Shown: positions 31,903 to 43,151 of the stretch, one piece after another
Layout of the letters: the number at the start of each line of letters is the position of its first letter
How positions within the stretch are numbered: position 1 is the stretch's first letter
Source: Thozetella sp. PMI_491
Lineage: Eukaryota; Ascomycota; Sordariomycetes; Chaetosphaeriales; Chaetosphaeriaceae
Reading direction: 5' to 3'
DNA: 64,000 bases
Assembly: GCA_021432635.1 (NCBI GenBank)
Contig: MU270087.1
Location: forward strand, 62,001 to 126,000
Made by a program: the position numbers and the translations under genes
The notes under the pieces: model-generated
Databases searched by the model: none
What the model saw: the letters and a program-made list of their open reading frames with translations, nothing else
Told to the model about the DNA's origin: nothing

Positions 31903-34858
31903 ATGCATCTGTCTCTGTCGTCCCTCGTCGTCGCGCTCTGCCTCGCCGGCAGCAGCGCGGCGCAACGTCGGGTGACCCGGCGCGAAGACCCCATAGAGTC
32001 CCAGACGCCGCGGAACGAGACGATTGCCGCCAAGAAGTTCATCATTGAGTTCGCAGAGGTACGGAAACACAACCCGCCCAGGGCAAAGGACGGCGCAAGT
32101 ACTGCTGGCTAACATGCGGCATAGGGAGTGGACCCTACGGAGGCTGTCAACTCGCTGACCTCTGTCACGAACGCCAAGGTCCTGAAGGTCTTCAACAGCG
32201 ATGTCTTCCGCGGGGCGGCTGTTGAGTCGACGGAGGAGAACATCGACTCTCTGCAGGCCCTCCAGCCCATCTCCCAGGCCTGGTCGGCGCGAAAGATAAA
32301 GCTGGCGCCCAGTGAGCCGGTTCAGCTTTTTTCCGCCACTGAAGTGAATGCAGACGAATACGACATTCACTACATGACGGGTGTGGACAAGCTGCACCAG
32401 GCAGGCATCTTGGGCAAGGGCGCCACTGTTGCCGTTGTGGACACTGGCGTCCAGTATACTCACCCAGCGGTGCGTCCCACTCCCCGAGCAAACTGCCCTT
32501 GTCGCCAGGGTGCCTCTAGGCGGCAAAAGACTAACAGCGAAACAGCTCGGTGGTGGCTTTGGTCCCGGCTTCAAGGTTGCCGGCGGCTACGACTTGGTCG
32601 GCAACGACTTCTGGCCGAGCTTGGGAGAAAAGGCGCCCGATAACGATCCGATTGACCAGCTCGGCCACGGAACCCATGTTTCTGGCATCATTGCTGGCAA
32701 GTCGGATACGTAAGTTACCCCCTTGGCTGCTAGATGTAGCTCTTTCGATGTTTCGTACCACTTATCGCATTGCAGCTTCACTGGTGTTGCCCCTGAGGCG
32801 ACCCTCTTAGTGTACAAAGTCTTCGCCCAGGTAGACGGAACCGACGAAGAGACGCTGATCGACGCATTCATTCGAGCTTACGATGACGGCGCTGATATCA
32901 TCACTTCCTCGATCGGCGGGCAGAGCGGTTGGGCTAACGGTGCGTGGGCGGTTGTTGCCTCCCGGCTTGTTGACCAGGGAGTGGTCGTGACCATCTCCGC
33001 CGGCAACGATGGTAGTGGAGGCCCGTATGCTGCGAGCAGCGGCTCGTCGGGCGAACATGTGCTGGCCATTGCATCGGTGCAGGCCAGCACACTCGCCGCT
33101 CCTGCCGTTTACTTCACAACCGCTGCCCAAGATGGCAGCACCAACACGAGCAGAGAGGCATATAATTCGGTCTTCGAATGGCCCGGCTCTGGCGCGGACG
33201 GCCTTCCCATCGTTCCCCTTGGCTTCGACACCACAGTAACCGATGAGGCCTGCCATGCGTTGCCTGCAGATACCCCAGACTTCACCGGCAAGATTGTTCT
33301 CGTGCGCCGCGGCGGCTGCAACTTCTACGAGAAGCAGATGGCCCTCATGCCGTTCAACGCCACGTATATCCTGATCTATACTGATGAGTCGCCCCTCACC
33401 AAGCCTTCCACCCCGATCACGAGCAGCCTCATTGCCATGGTGGAGGCTGACGTGGGTAAGGCCATCATCGACGCCGTCCAGGCTGGCGCCACCGTCACGG
33501 CCAACTTCACCTCAGACCAAGCGGACGTGATCGGCGTCAAGAACCCTTACGGTGGGCTCGCTAGCTCTTACACTAGCATTGGGCCGACGAATGAGCTCTT
33601 TATCAAGCCTGATGTTGCTGCGCCTGGCGGCCTCATCTTCTCGACCTACATCGACGGATGGGCCGTTCTCAGCGGCACCTCCATGGCTTGCCCATATGTC
33701 GCCGGCATCGCCGCCCTGTACGTTGGACAGTATGGCGGTCGCAAGACCCACGGCCCCGAGTTCGCTAAGACGCTCGCCGCCCGTATCCTCTCCTCCGGCG
33801 ACGCCATTCCCTGGGACGACGGCCTCGAGACGGGTACAGACTTCGGCGGCTGGGCCTCGGCTGCACAGGTTGGCACCGGACTGGTTAACGCTACCAAGGT
33901 GCTCACGTACGAGACGCAGCTGTCGTTCTCCAAGTTCGCGCTCAACGACACTCACCACTTCAGCCGCTATCACAGCCTCGACGTCACAAATTCCGGCAGT
34001 TCGCCCGTGACGTACTCGTTCGAGGTTCAGGATTTTGGTGGCGTGTACAGCTACAACACTGACCCAGACTCCTACGCCACCCCGCGCGTCGCATGGTTTG
34101 AGGAGGCCATCACCATGCCTCAGAAGTGGGCTCCTGATGTCTCCCTGCCTAATACCTTTACCCTCGCGCCCGGTGAGACAAAAACCGCCAAGGTCTCCTT
34201 CAACTACCCTCAAGGTCTGGACGCGAGCCGACTACCGCTGTACAGCGGCAAGGTACTCGTCAAGGGCAGCAACGGGGAAAGCTTGGGTCTTCCCTACCTC
34301 GGCCTCGCAGCCGACCTCCATAAGGACCTGGGCACAATGTTCCAGTATCCAGCTGGCTTCCCCACGCTGACTTCGACCCGAAAGAAGACCCCTATCGCCC
34401 AGAAGGCAAACTTCACGTTCAATCTCGACCCGGCCGTCCAGGACTTTCCCAACCTGTATGAGCGCCTCCAGTACGCCACCACCGAGCTGCGCTGGGACAT
34501 CTTCGAGGAGAGTTGGAACGAGCGCGACTGGGTGTATCCTCCCGTTGTTGGTCGGGCCGGCTACATTGGAGCTGCGACCACTTGGGCCGGCAACACTGCG
34601 AAGACATACTTTGACCCATCCATCGACGATGCCACGGATCTGACCTCGTTCCCGTTCAGCTACGTGCCCCGTGATATTGTGGGCGTCCTTGGTCTGCGGT
34701 TCTGGTGGCTGGGTCAGCTCGCCAACGGCACCCAGATCGCTCCAGGCAAATACAAGTTCCGTTTCGCTGCGCTCGTGCCGTTCGGTACGCCCCAGCACTC
34801 GGACAACTGGGATATCTTCGAGACCCCGGCGTTTGAGGTCCTCCCGCTGCAGATATAG
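31903..34858 (+). CDS. Secreted subtilisin-like serine protease, S8 with PA insert (915 aa, four exons)
   Basis: Exons are 31903-32058, 32125-32469, 32546-32709 and 32776-34858, with introns of 66, 76 and 66 bp. A signal peptide (MHLSLSSLVVALCLAGSSAA) is followed by a pro-region (to about 135). The S8 catalytic triad is complete: Asp in VAVVDTGVQYTH, His in LGHGTHVSGIIAG, Ser in LSGTSMACPYVAGIAA. The oxyanion Asn lies in TISAGNDGSGGP. A PA domain is inserted between His/Asn and Ser (GKIVLVRRGGCNFYEKQ). The last 350 residues are Fn3-like beta domains, as in the large minor-extracellular-protease/Vpr-type subtilases. No GPI or membrane anchor is seen, so it is probably released outside the cell for protein use. 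The several Asn-x-Ser/Thr sites fit a secreted glycoprotein. Confidence 0.92.
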
Positions 34859-35231
34859 AGCGGGCGATGCTTGCAGCACAGTGGATATAGGCTGCTGAAC
34901 GAATGATTGTATATACAACCCATAGGCACATAGAGCCATAAACTAATTCCCCCACAATTATCTTCTGTTCTGTTGCAACACACCCGTTTAGCACGAAGTA
35001 TCAGATAATTGCGGATCCTTCTTGTCACTAATGCATGTTTAGGAGCAAAGTACTGCATTCAGTTTTGCGGTACGAAGGTTGGGCATCAGCGTGTATTAAC
35101 ATTCATGATTATTTCTAGTCGCCGTGAATAGCTGGCCATCTATTTATCTAGACAGTGGCATAGAATCATAAGCAGCCATCCATGGACGTCTTCATAAAAT
35201 CCTCATGGCATTTACACACCGCCATTGCCGC
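34859..35231. other. Convergent 3' intergenic region
   Basis: Between the stop codons of the subtilase and the small secreted protein. It is AT-rich and presumably carries 3' UTRs. Nothing else is seen. Confidence 0.4.
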
Positions 35232-35941
35232 TTAGAGGCCGCCGAGAAGGCCGGACACGAGGGCCTGGGGGAGGCCAGCAAGGATGCCGGTCACACCAGA
35301 GAGCAGGCCGGACACGTTGATGAGGTTGCCGACAACAACGAGGACACCAGACACGACACCCTCCACAGTCACGATGAGGTTGGCGAGGATGGACACGACG
35401 TCGCCGAGGACAGCGGAGAGGAGCGCAGCTGTGTGGTGGTATGTAAGCAAGCGCTCTTTGAAATACAGGATAGCTAAAGATGACTTACTGATGCCAAGAG
35501 CAGCAAGGATGGCCTTGACAGTGGAGACGACCTCAGAAACGATGGAGAAGACAAGACCGGCAATGACCTGGACCTCGGCGACGGTGGCGTTGAGGGTGCC
35601 ATCAACGGACTTCAGGGTCTCAGTGACCTCGGAGACGGCAGCGACAACGGCCTTGAGCTCAGCAATGACGAGATCGCCAACGAGAGTGCCCTCCTGGGTG
35701 GCAAGGGTGGCGTCTAGGGAAAGACAAGCAGGTTAGCCTTGGAAGTCTGCCATAGGGTTCACGGCCGCGGAGACATACTGATGATCGAGGTGTGGGAGGT
35801 GACCGTGACGAGCAGGCCCTGAATAACGGTGGTCACATCGGAGACGGTAGTGATCTCCTGGGTGCGGGCCACAGGCTGGGCAAGGGGGGCGGCGAAGGCC
35901 GAGGCGACGAGGCCAGTGAGGGCGAAGAGAGAGAACTTCAT
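35232..35941 (-). CDS. Small hydrophobic secreted protein of unknown function (194 aa, three exons)
   Basis: Exons are 35941-35779, 35713-35489 and 35428-35232, with introns of 65 and 60 bp and in-frame joins (TSII|NATLATQEG and LGI|TALLSAV). The first 17 residues (MKFSLFALTGLVASAFA) are a signal peptide. The mature protein is almost free of Cys, Trp and Tyr and consists of heptad-like Val/Leu/Ile patterns, ending in a Gly/Leu-rich tail (LLSGVTGILAGLPQALVSGLLGGL-type). This predicts long amphipathic helices able to coat surfaces or self-associate. It has no hydrophobin cysteines. It broadly resembles hydrophobic-surface-binding or cell-wall-associated secreted proteins, but I do not recognise a named family. 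Strong codon bias (almost exclusively G/C-ending) suggests high expression. Confidence 0.8.
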
Positions 35942-38816
35942 TTTGACGGTGGTCAAGTGGGTGGTATAAAGAACGACTGGGAGTTGGGCTGGTCAAGGAG
36001 AGACTGTAAGTTGGATAGCAACTGTGAGCTGGAACCTGGGTTGAGAGAGAGAGCGAGGCCACGATGGAAGGCATCGTGTGCCTCTTTTATCACCATCGAG
36101 CCATTCTCGTACATTCTCGTGGGCACCGACGATCGTTGCCCACGGCGGCATTGATCGTCCATGGTTCGCAGTCTTGCGATGGCCTCGCACGCGAGAGTCA
36201 TCAAACTTGTCTAGCGCTAGCGGTCTGGTGCATCGTGAAATTGGCGGTGGTGTCGCCCCCCTGCGTCAGCGGAGGCTGCTTTCTTCCACAGCAGTGCCGA
36301 TCGCTTGCTAGGGTCGTCGTGAAACGCCCAGGCGCTGCCAAACGGCTTCTGACGGCCTGCCTACTAGGTGATGAGATGGATGTGGGTGTGGGGGCGTGCT
36401 GGGATGCCAACCCCGGTACTGGGACTTGGGGACGTATAGGCCGCCCTCGTGGTGGTCTAGGCGTGCCTGGGTGGATCACCCAGGGAGGTCAAGCTGTCAA
36501 GGACTGGCAAAAGGGCGCCGTGCCGCAAGAGATCCTGCAGCTCCTGAGCACAAGACAAGTCGGATTGAAGGCATTCTGGCTCCCGACATATTCTGCACCT
36601 CCGTGTCTTTGGAGATGAGTTCGTCCGTGGATGGCACCAAAGCTGTGGAACCCATACACTAGGAGGCGCCTCAATTCCCGAATTTGTGAGGCGCGACAAA
36701 GGGTTGTTGGCGATATCTGATCGATCGCCCGCGTCTGCGCACGGCAATCCGGGCTACCAGTGCCGGGGGGGACAGGCTGACGGTCTTTGGATACGGCGGG
36801 AAATTGGTCCAAGCTGGGTGCCAGGGGCTAAGTAAACATGGGTGTTCCCCGGCGGGAAGCTCCGCATCGCATTAGGAGCTTCAGCGCCGTTCACTGGCTG
36901 CACTGACTCGTTTGAAAAGAGCAAAGGACGGGACAGTGCGATCGGCGGGACGACTCCACGTTTTGGGCCACCACGCAGCCCTATCAAGCGGTTAGTGCCA
37001 ACCACTAGGGCTAGCAAGACAAGTAGGCACTTTGTACGCGGTAGTAGTACGAACGAGCGTTCTGGCCCTTGCTCCATGATGGATCCTAGCTACCTTTAGG
37101 TCTGGCAACTAGGGGCTAGCTGCACGCTGTGATCAAAAGTACTTGGAATATCCAATCAGCTAATTCAGTCCCATCCCAGTTCTCGCAATCTCAGAATGTG
37201 ACACCCTGACAGGTCTTAGTACCCATTCGGAGTTGCGAAACAATTGGAATGCTGGTAGCAACCCTCTCGTGTGGCGTTACTCAATATCAAAGCATAGCGC
37301 TACTCTCTACCATCGTCGAAGCGTGCAGTGAAGTGGGTAAGCGGGCTCCGTAATGCCAAGCGGACAGAGCTGATGGCGTAGCTCTCTCGGCCCACTCTCA
37401 GCGGTCAAACCATCTCACTATCTTGTTTAGCCACAGTCCGACATCGCAATTGCAAGGCTTGCGGGAGTTGGGGGAACTAGCGAGGGTCAATGGACCTTTT
37501 GAGCTGGCGGCAGTTGGTACCCGTGGGCTAACTAACATAGTACTGTACAAGTTGCAGGGTACGGCCACCTTGGGGAAGCTTGCCAGACGTAGTTGATAGC
37601 TCTTCTCTCTGCCAGAGCTATGACGCCGAGATAACACCGGAGCTGTCGGCGGGAAGACAGGCGGGTACTTGACCCGTGGGTTGGGAGATCATCGATCAGT
37701 CTATGGGTCTTATCTGCGCTTCTACGATAATTCGGGTCGAGCATGCCGTGTGTTCGTCGAGCTGGCCGCGGCAACACTAAATGAGTTCAGGGCATGACTC
37801 CACAAACATGAACTCTAGCTTAGATTCAGCTCGATGCAGGGCCCTCCAGCTCCTTTTCGACCGTGATGCTTAGGAGCTATTGATGTCACCAGATAAATTA
37901 TCAGAACAACTGGTGCGTGCCGCTTCATACAAGGTGACAGTTGCTCTCGGCCCGACACTAATCTAGCAGTCAATATGATATAGCTTGGTCCGGGTTCATT
38001 TTGCGCTCTGCAAGGATGACCCGGTGCGCCTCAACAACAAGCCGGTGCCCTCATGCTCTCAACAACTCTGGCCATGCAACTCCATACATGGTACATCTAA
38101 TTTCTCTCAAATTTCTTATCGTAATCCCAAATTCGTCTGTAAGACCTGCATAAGTGCGGGACTTGGTTCCCTTTGGTTAAAATCTAAACACTGATGCTAC
38201 AACTTGAAGAGCGACACGACCAAGGTAAGCGTCGACAAGAGTCCCCATTCTCTCTCAATCTTCTACCTCCATTTCTTCTTCCTGCAATCATTTCTTCTTT
38301 GAAAAAAAAAAAATACATTTACTTGTGACGAACGATGATCCTACCTTCCTGTCAAGAGGGGCGCTCCGCGGTAAACCTGTCCCACGGAGAGGACATTGTG
38401 ACCGCTGTGCCAATTTTCACACAACCGGTCAGGTCATGTTAGTACAAAGTGAGGCTTACTGCGGATATGGACTGACCAGTCTACTGATTTCCAAGAAGGG
38501 GAAGTTCCAATCGATGAACCGTGAAAGAGTCGATGGTAGCTCCTTTGCAGCATATCTAACATGCAGCTTAGGCAGAAGACTAGGTACATGCACCGCAACC
38601 TCCCGCACAACGCCACCTCTTTTCCAAGTTCGGTACGCCACCTAATCCTACCTCCCATTTGCATCACGGTCCGCAACGGAGAAGCGCGATATGTGGACTC
38701 GGAGTGTCACAGGCATGTCACGATCAGGTCGAACATTCAGAAAGCACTTGAAACACACGTGGTATTACGAGGGCTGATTCTAGCTCTAATCTGCATTGCC
38801 AAAGAAGGTCCCGCAC
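35942..38816. other. Long intergenic region without a supported gene
   Basis: Nearly 2.9 kb upstream of the small secreted protein and downstream of the sugar permease (minus strand). Frames such as 36064-36618 have no recognisable domain and are matched by open frames on the other strand. The part nearest 35941 is likely a strong promoter. A short A-run lies near 38301. Confidence 0.35.
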
Positions 38817-40585
38817 TTAAACCCGTCCATCGTCGCCAATGGTCTTCGACTCCACATGCGACACCTGCCCTGTCGTCCGCTCCGCCTCTTGCGTCTTCTC
38901 GTCGTGAGCGGCATCCTGCGCCTCGGCATCGGCGTTTCCATAGAGACCGATCTTGTACCACGGCAGGGAAAAGAGACGATCCATGTTCTCGAGCGAGCGC
39001 CCGGCTGTCTCGGGGACCGAGACCCACACCCAGAGCGCTCCCAACAGCGTCACGACGGCGAAGCACCAGAAGGTGCCCTTGGGCGTGATGCCGCCCTGCT
39101 CCGTCGGCAGCAGCATGACGGGCACGGCGCGCGAGTTGCCATACTGGTTGGCGAAGTGGAACATCATGGCCAGACTGGTGCTCAGCGCACGGATGCGCAG
39201 GGGGAACAGCTCGGCCGTCAGCAGGTACTGCATCGAGTTCCAGCCTAGCGCCCAGCCGAACCCGGACACGTAAATCATGGCGATGGCGCCCTTGGAAGGA
39301 CCCAGCTGCGAGTCGGTGAGCTTGTAGTTGCTGACGACGCCGAGCTGAGGCACGGCAGTAAGGAAACCAGCAACATAGATCATGCTGAGGGCCTGCAGGC
39401 CGATGCCGATCAGCAGCGCGCGCTTGCGGCCGATGACATCGACCAGGAACAGGGCGCACAGGACGGCGGCGCAGAGCTTGACGATGCCGAAGACGGCCGT
39501 CACGAGTAGCGTCTCGTTGGTGCCGGTGATGCCGAGCAGGGTGAAGAGATCCGGAGCGTACACAGTGATAGAGCCGGCGCCCGACCACTGCGACATGATC
39601 TGCGCCATGAGAGTCAGGTAGAGACGGTAGAGGTTGCTCCTGTTTAGGAACAACTCCTTGACGGGACCTAGCCAGCCTGCGCCCATGGTGGCCTCCATCT
39701 CCTCCTGGTGGGCGACGATGATGTTGCGGATCTCGGTCGTCACGTATTCGTGGTCTTCTGGCAGCTGCCGCAAGCGGGACATGCAGGTGAGGGCCTCCTC
39801 TCCCTTGCCCTTCTTGATGAGGTAGCGCGGGGATTCGTACTGGAGGAAGGTGAGGCAGAAGATGATGCCGGCAAACATGATGTGCAAGCTGGTAGGCACC
39901 TGCCAGCGCGCATGCGTGGTGTCGCCGAGGTTGACCTGGCAGCCATAGTTGGTGAAGTAGGCGAGCACAATGCCTAGGTAGACGAAGCCGGTGAAGATGC
40001 AAGTGCAGAGACCACGCACGCTGGCCGGCGCAATCTCGGCGATGTAAACGGGACCGACGACGGGCGTCTGGCCGACGCCGATGCCGGCGATGAAGCGGCC
40101 GGCGTAAATGGCGCCGAGGTTGCCGTTCGCGCCGAGGAAGATGGAAATGCCGACGATCCAGACGATACAGAGCTGGCGGGTGGCCCAGATACGGCCAATG
40201 CGATCGCAAATCAGGAAGGCACTGGACACGAACGCGCCATGTTAGTACCGGAGCGCGAAGACAAGGTAGAGTAAGAGAGGTCGGCGGCGGGGGGGGGGAG
40301 AACGTACATGAGAGAGCCAAGCACGGAGCCGATCTGGACCATGGCAGACACATTGGCCTTGATGTTGGCCTTCTCGTACGTGCTGTACGAATCATAATTG
40401 ATCGACTTCTGGAAGTCCTTGGAGTTGAAGGCTCCCGAGATGAGACCCTCGTCGACGCCTCGCGCCGCGCCGAGCAGGCCGAACGAGACGACGGCAAACC
40501 ACAGCCGCCAGTTGAACACGCCCTGGGGCTCGCCCAGCTGCTTGAGCTTGAAGACGTTGACCGGCTTCTTGACACCGCCCGCCAT
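38817..40585 (-). CDS. MFS sugar/quinate-type transporter (560 aa, two exons)
   Basis: Exons are 40585-40308 and 40221-38817, with an 86-bp intron. The join gives GSVLGSL|IAFLICDRIGR. This is a 12-helix sugar porter: GAARGVDEGLISGAF in helix 1, DRIGRIWATRQ after helix 2, GRFIAGIGVGQTPVVGPVYIAEIAPASVRG in helix 4, DVIGRKRALLIGIGLQ between the halves, and the closing VPETAGRSLENMDRLF (PETKGRSLEEM-like). The GVDEGLISG start and ESPRYLIKKGKGEEAL loop are typical of fungal hexose or quinate permeases at the plasma membrane. The cytosolic tail of about 45 residues is acidic and Lys-containing, suitable for ubiquitin-driven endocytosis. The substrate is not predictable. The large R-rich frame overlapping it on the same strand is a shadow. 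Confidence 0.9.
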
Positions 40586-42199
40586 TTTCGTTACTGGTCC
40601 CTGTTTCTTTTCCTTTCTGCGGGGAAGCTACGGGTTGGAATAGGGTCAGCAAGCAAGGGAGGAGGAGCTCGGGGGGAGGTATCAAGCAATGGTCATGAAG
40701 GGGGAGAGACCGAGCCATTTATCTTGTCCCAGGGTTCTCCCCTCCCTGGCCCTCGTCTCGTGCGACGATACCACATGCTGTTCTACCACCCGCCTGGTGG
40801 CCGGCGCCCAGACCGCTTTGCACATCATTTGCAGATCGAGTGCGGGGGCACCGGGGGCAGGCACCAGGGTAGCTCGCTCACCAGGACGGGGATGTGGCGG
40901 CTGCGTCCGACCATTCGCTGCTGTACCACCACCTCGCAGCAGCTACACCACAAGCCAGAGCTTGGCAGCCAGACGGTCGATTGGCCCTTGTAGAGAAAGC
41001 TCGTGCGACGGACTCGTTGTCTCGGTTTCCCAGCTAGGTCGCTGCTAACCGACGCCCTCCGGCCGTCGCGTCACGCTACCGGGAGTGGCAAGGGGAGGGC
41101 CAGGGGGGTCGAGAGCGTACCCGCTCGATTATTTCTTTGAGCTTCTCCTCATTGGCACACTGGAGCGAAAAGATAGCGGAGTGGCCAGGTCGGGGTTGCC
41201 CGACGTGGAGAACAGTAGCGGAGCATGGGGGAGGGGGGGAGAGAGAGAACGGGGCCCCCCAAAAAAGAAGAGCCGTCAAAGAACGGGGATGGGCCGCGTG
41301 ATGGCAAAAACCTGCACTTTGTGTTCTTGGCGCTCCATCCAGACCAGGGCACGCCCGCCTTGTAGCGCAGCAGCGACTGACTCGCTGCTTGCAGCGTCGC
41401 GGGAGCTGCTCCAGTCTTTCGTCGGAGATGATGGGGGGGACGCGTTTTTGGGCAACGATGAGGCTCTACCGGCGCCTCAGAAAGCCAAGCCAGACGAGTG
41501 CGCAACAGCCGTACAATTTGGACGGGTTGCCGTCGAGACAAGCAAAGAGGCGTTTATTAACGCCTGGGCTGCTGCTTGGCGATTCCTCCACTTCCCCGGA
41601 TTGCTGCTCTTAGCTGGCTTGGGTGCCTGGGCGTGCTCAAGCAAAATCCTGGGACCCCGCACGCGAGGGGCGCGGGGGGAGAGGCTGGAGGCTGGAGGTC
41701 CTCTCCAGACCAGCCTGGAAAAAGGGTCGGGGTACCCCGCGACCCCCAACCTCTGGGTTGTTTCCTTGGAGAACCGTCCTGCGCCAGCCCGGTGTCCCGG
41801 AAAAGTTAGGAGTCTCATTACCCGCCTGAGTGGGGCATGCACCCGAAATAGTGGAAACGAAATAGCAACGAAAAAAAGCCTCTCGGGTCGCAAAAATATG
41901 GTGCGGAGCGGATGGCCAGAAACTCGCAATGTGAGAAAAATGCACGTCGACAAAGAAGCTAAAAGGGCATGGGCTACCTGGCCACCGGTGACCCGAAAGC
42001 CCCGAAACGCGCCCAATCCAGACACGGCGCCTGCCTAGCGCTTCTTGGCTAGCAGCCTTTTCTGCCTCGGCGCGCCAGGCCTGCAGAGGATTCGGCCCGT
42101 TCACCTCCCCTACCGGCGTGAGGGCCGGAGCGCCAAGACATTTCAGCATATCGGTCGGAGAAATCGCCGCGCAAGGATAGCCGGGCCAAAGCAAACGCC
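40586..42199. other. Intergenic region with long overlapping spurious frames
   Basis: The upstream region of the sugar permease. It has open frames on both strands (41085-42038 plus, 41637-42209 minus) because G/C-rich sequence lacks stops. None has a family signature. A minus-strand stretch at about 42045-42165 reads like protein (see findings). Confidence 0.35.
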
Positions 42200-42960
42200 G
42201 AATGCCCATTGCCGACCGTCGATCGAGCTGAGCTCCGACAATACTCGGTTCTGCAGGTCCGGCGAACGGACGTCGTCTCGTTATTCACGGCCGTTCTGAG
42301 CGCGGCCGGAATGTTGGGTCCTAATAAGGCGACCGTCGTCCACCGGGTTTGTCCGCGGGTCTGTCCACGGTTCTCCGCGCGTAGAGATCCGCCTCAATAG
42401 CCGGATACCGCCTTCCTTGTTCCGGGTCGTTGGCAGCCTCCTCGATCCGTCGCGCAGCCTAGCCTCGATAATATCGCGACCCTCGTAGTTCGGGTCAGTG
42501 AACCTGAAAACTCGCGGCATGCCAGTTGAACCCACACAACAAGTTCGGGTTTGCAGCTGTGAGACTGTTCGTGGAGGAGGCCGTCGATACGGCGAAGGAT
42601 ATCGGAATCGGCATGTCGAGTGCCAGACGTAACGGCCATATCGGCATGATAAGGCCGGCCCTCATCAACTCGTCGTATGCCCTGCCGGCCTGGAGCGTCC
42701 AAGAGGAGGCTACCAAGCGTGTGCCCATCGCCTCTGACGTGCCCGGGAGCAAGGATAGGCCTTCATCCTAGGTGCGGCCCTATCGTGGCGGCGCGGGCCA
42801 AGATCTAGCGCCGCATTGGGATGATTCCCCTAGAGTGGGCGCGGGATGGCGACGGTACGAAGGCAGATAACCCCGTCAAGGCATTGCAGGAAGTCATGCT
42901 GCCTGTAGACGAACCCAATGGCCCGGCGGCAGCCATAAGGAGATGCTGACAATCTCGTAA
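42200..42960 (+). pseudogene. Decayed malate/L-lactate dehydrogenase (Ldh_2 family) gene
   Basis: Family-like blocks appear in the right order on the plus strand, in different frames. About 42210-42330 reads ELRQYS..SLFTAVLSAAG, the N-terminal helix. Near 42350 a VRGSVHG block stands for the family's LRGxDxHG. 42526-42771 gives NKFGFAAVRLFVEEAVDTAKDIGIGM, ARRNGHIGM (NxxHFG) and INSSYALPAW. 42775-42950 gives VAARAKI, MIPLEWARDGDGTKADNP, VKALQEVMLPVDEPNGPAAA. The Ldh_2 family reduces 2-oxo or imino acids with NAD(P)H. Several frame changes, in-frame stops and the loss of about 20 residues after HIGM show that the gene is dead. The C-terminal two thirds are convincing and the N-terminal part is weaker. 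No intact copy lies in this window. Confidence 0.75.
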
Positions 42961-43131
42961 TATCACTCTGGCTCTCCTTTCTGAGTCCAGCATTGAAGGC
43001 TTACCAATGAGAGAAGATCTTGATCCGGTGAGCCGTGGCCAGTCCTGCTAATCGCCCAGGAAGTATGGAGTAGATAGGCGTGGTGGAAGTTTGCCCCAGC
43101 ATGACATTAGAAGCATGTCTACTGGCTCCGA

Positions 43132-43151
43132 AGAGAGAGAGAGAGAGAGAG
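43132..43151. repeat. GA microsatellite
   Basis: About ten consecutive GA/AG dinucleotides in non-coding sequence. Confidence 0.7.

Noticed and set aside
31612-32574. 320-aa minus-strand frame
   Set aside because: Antisense to the subtilase 5' end; Arg/Leu-rich shadow.
36064-36618. 184-aa frame upstream of the small secreted protein
   Set aside because: No family signature, open frames on both strands, and it lies in a probable promoter.
38737-40575. 612-aa Arg/Ser/His-rich frame over the sugar permease
   Set aside because: It is a shadow of the permease in another frame of the same strand; its composition is extreme and it has no domain.
41085-42038. 317-aa plus-strand frame
   Set aside because: G/C-rich non-coding sequence; long frames also exist on the other strand and no family motif or codon pattern is visible.
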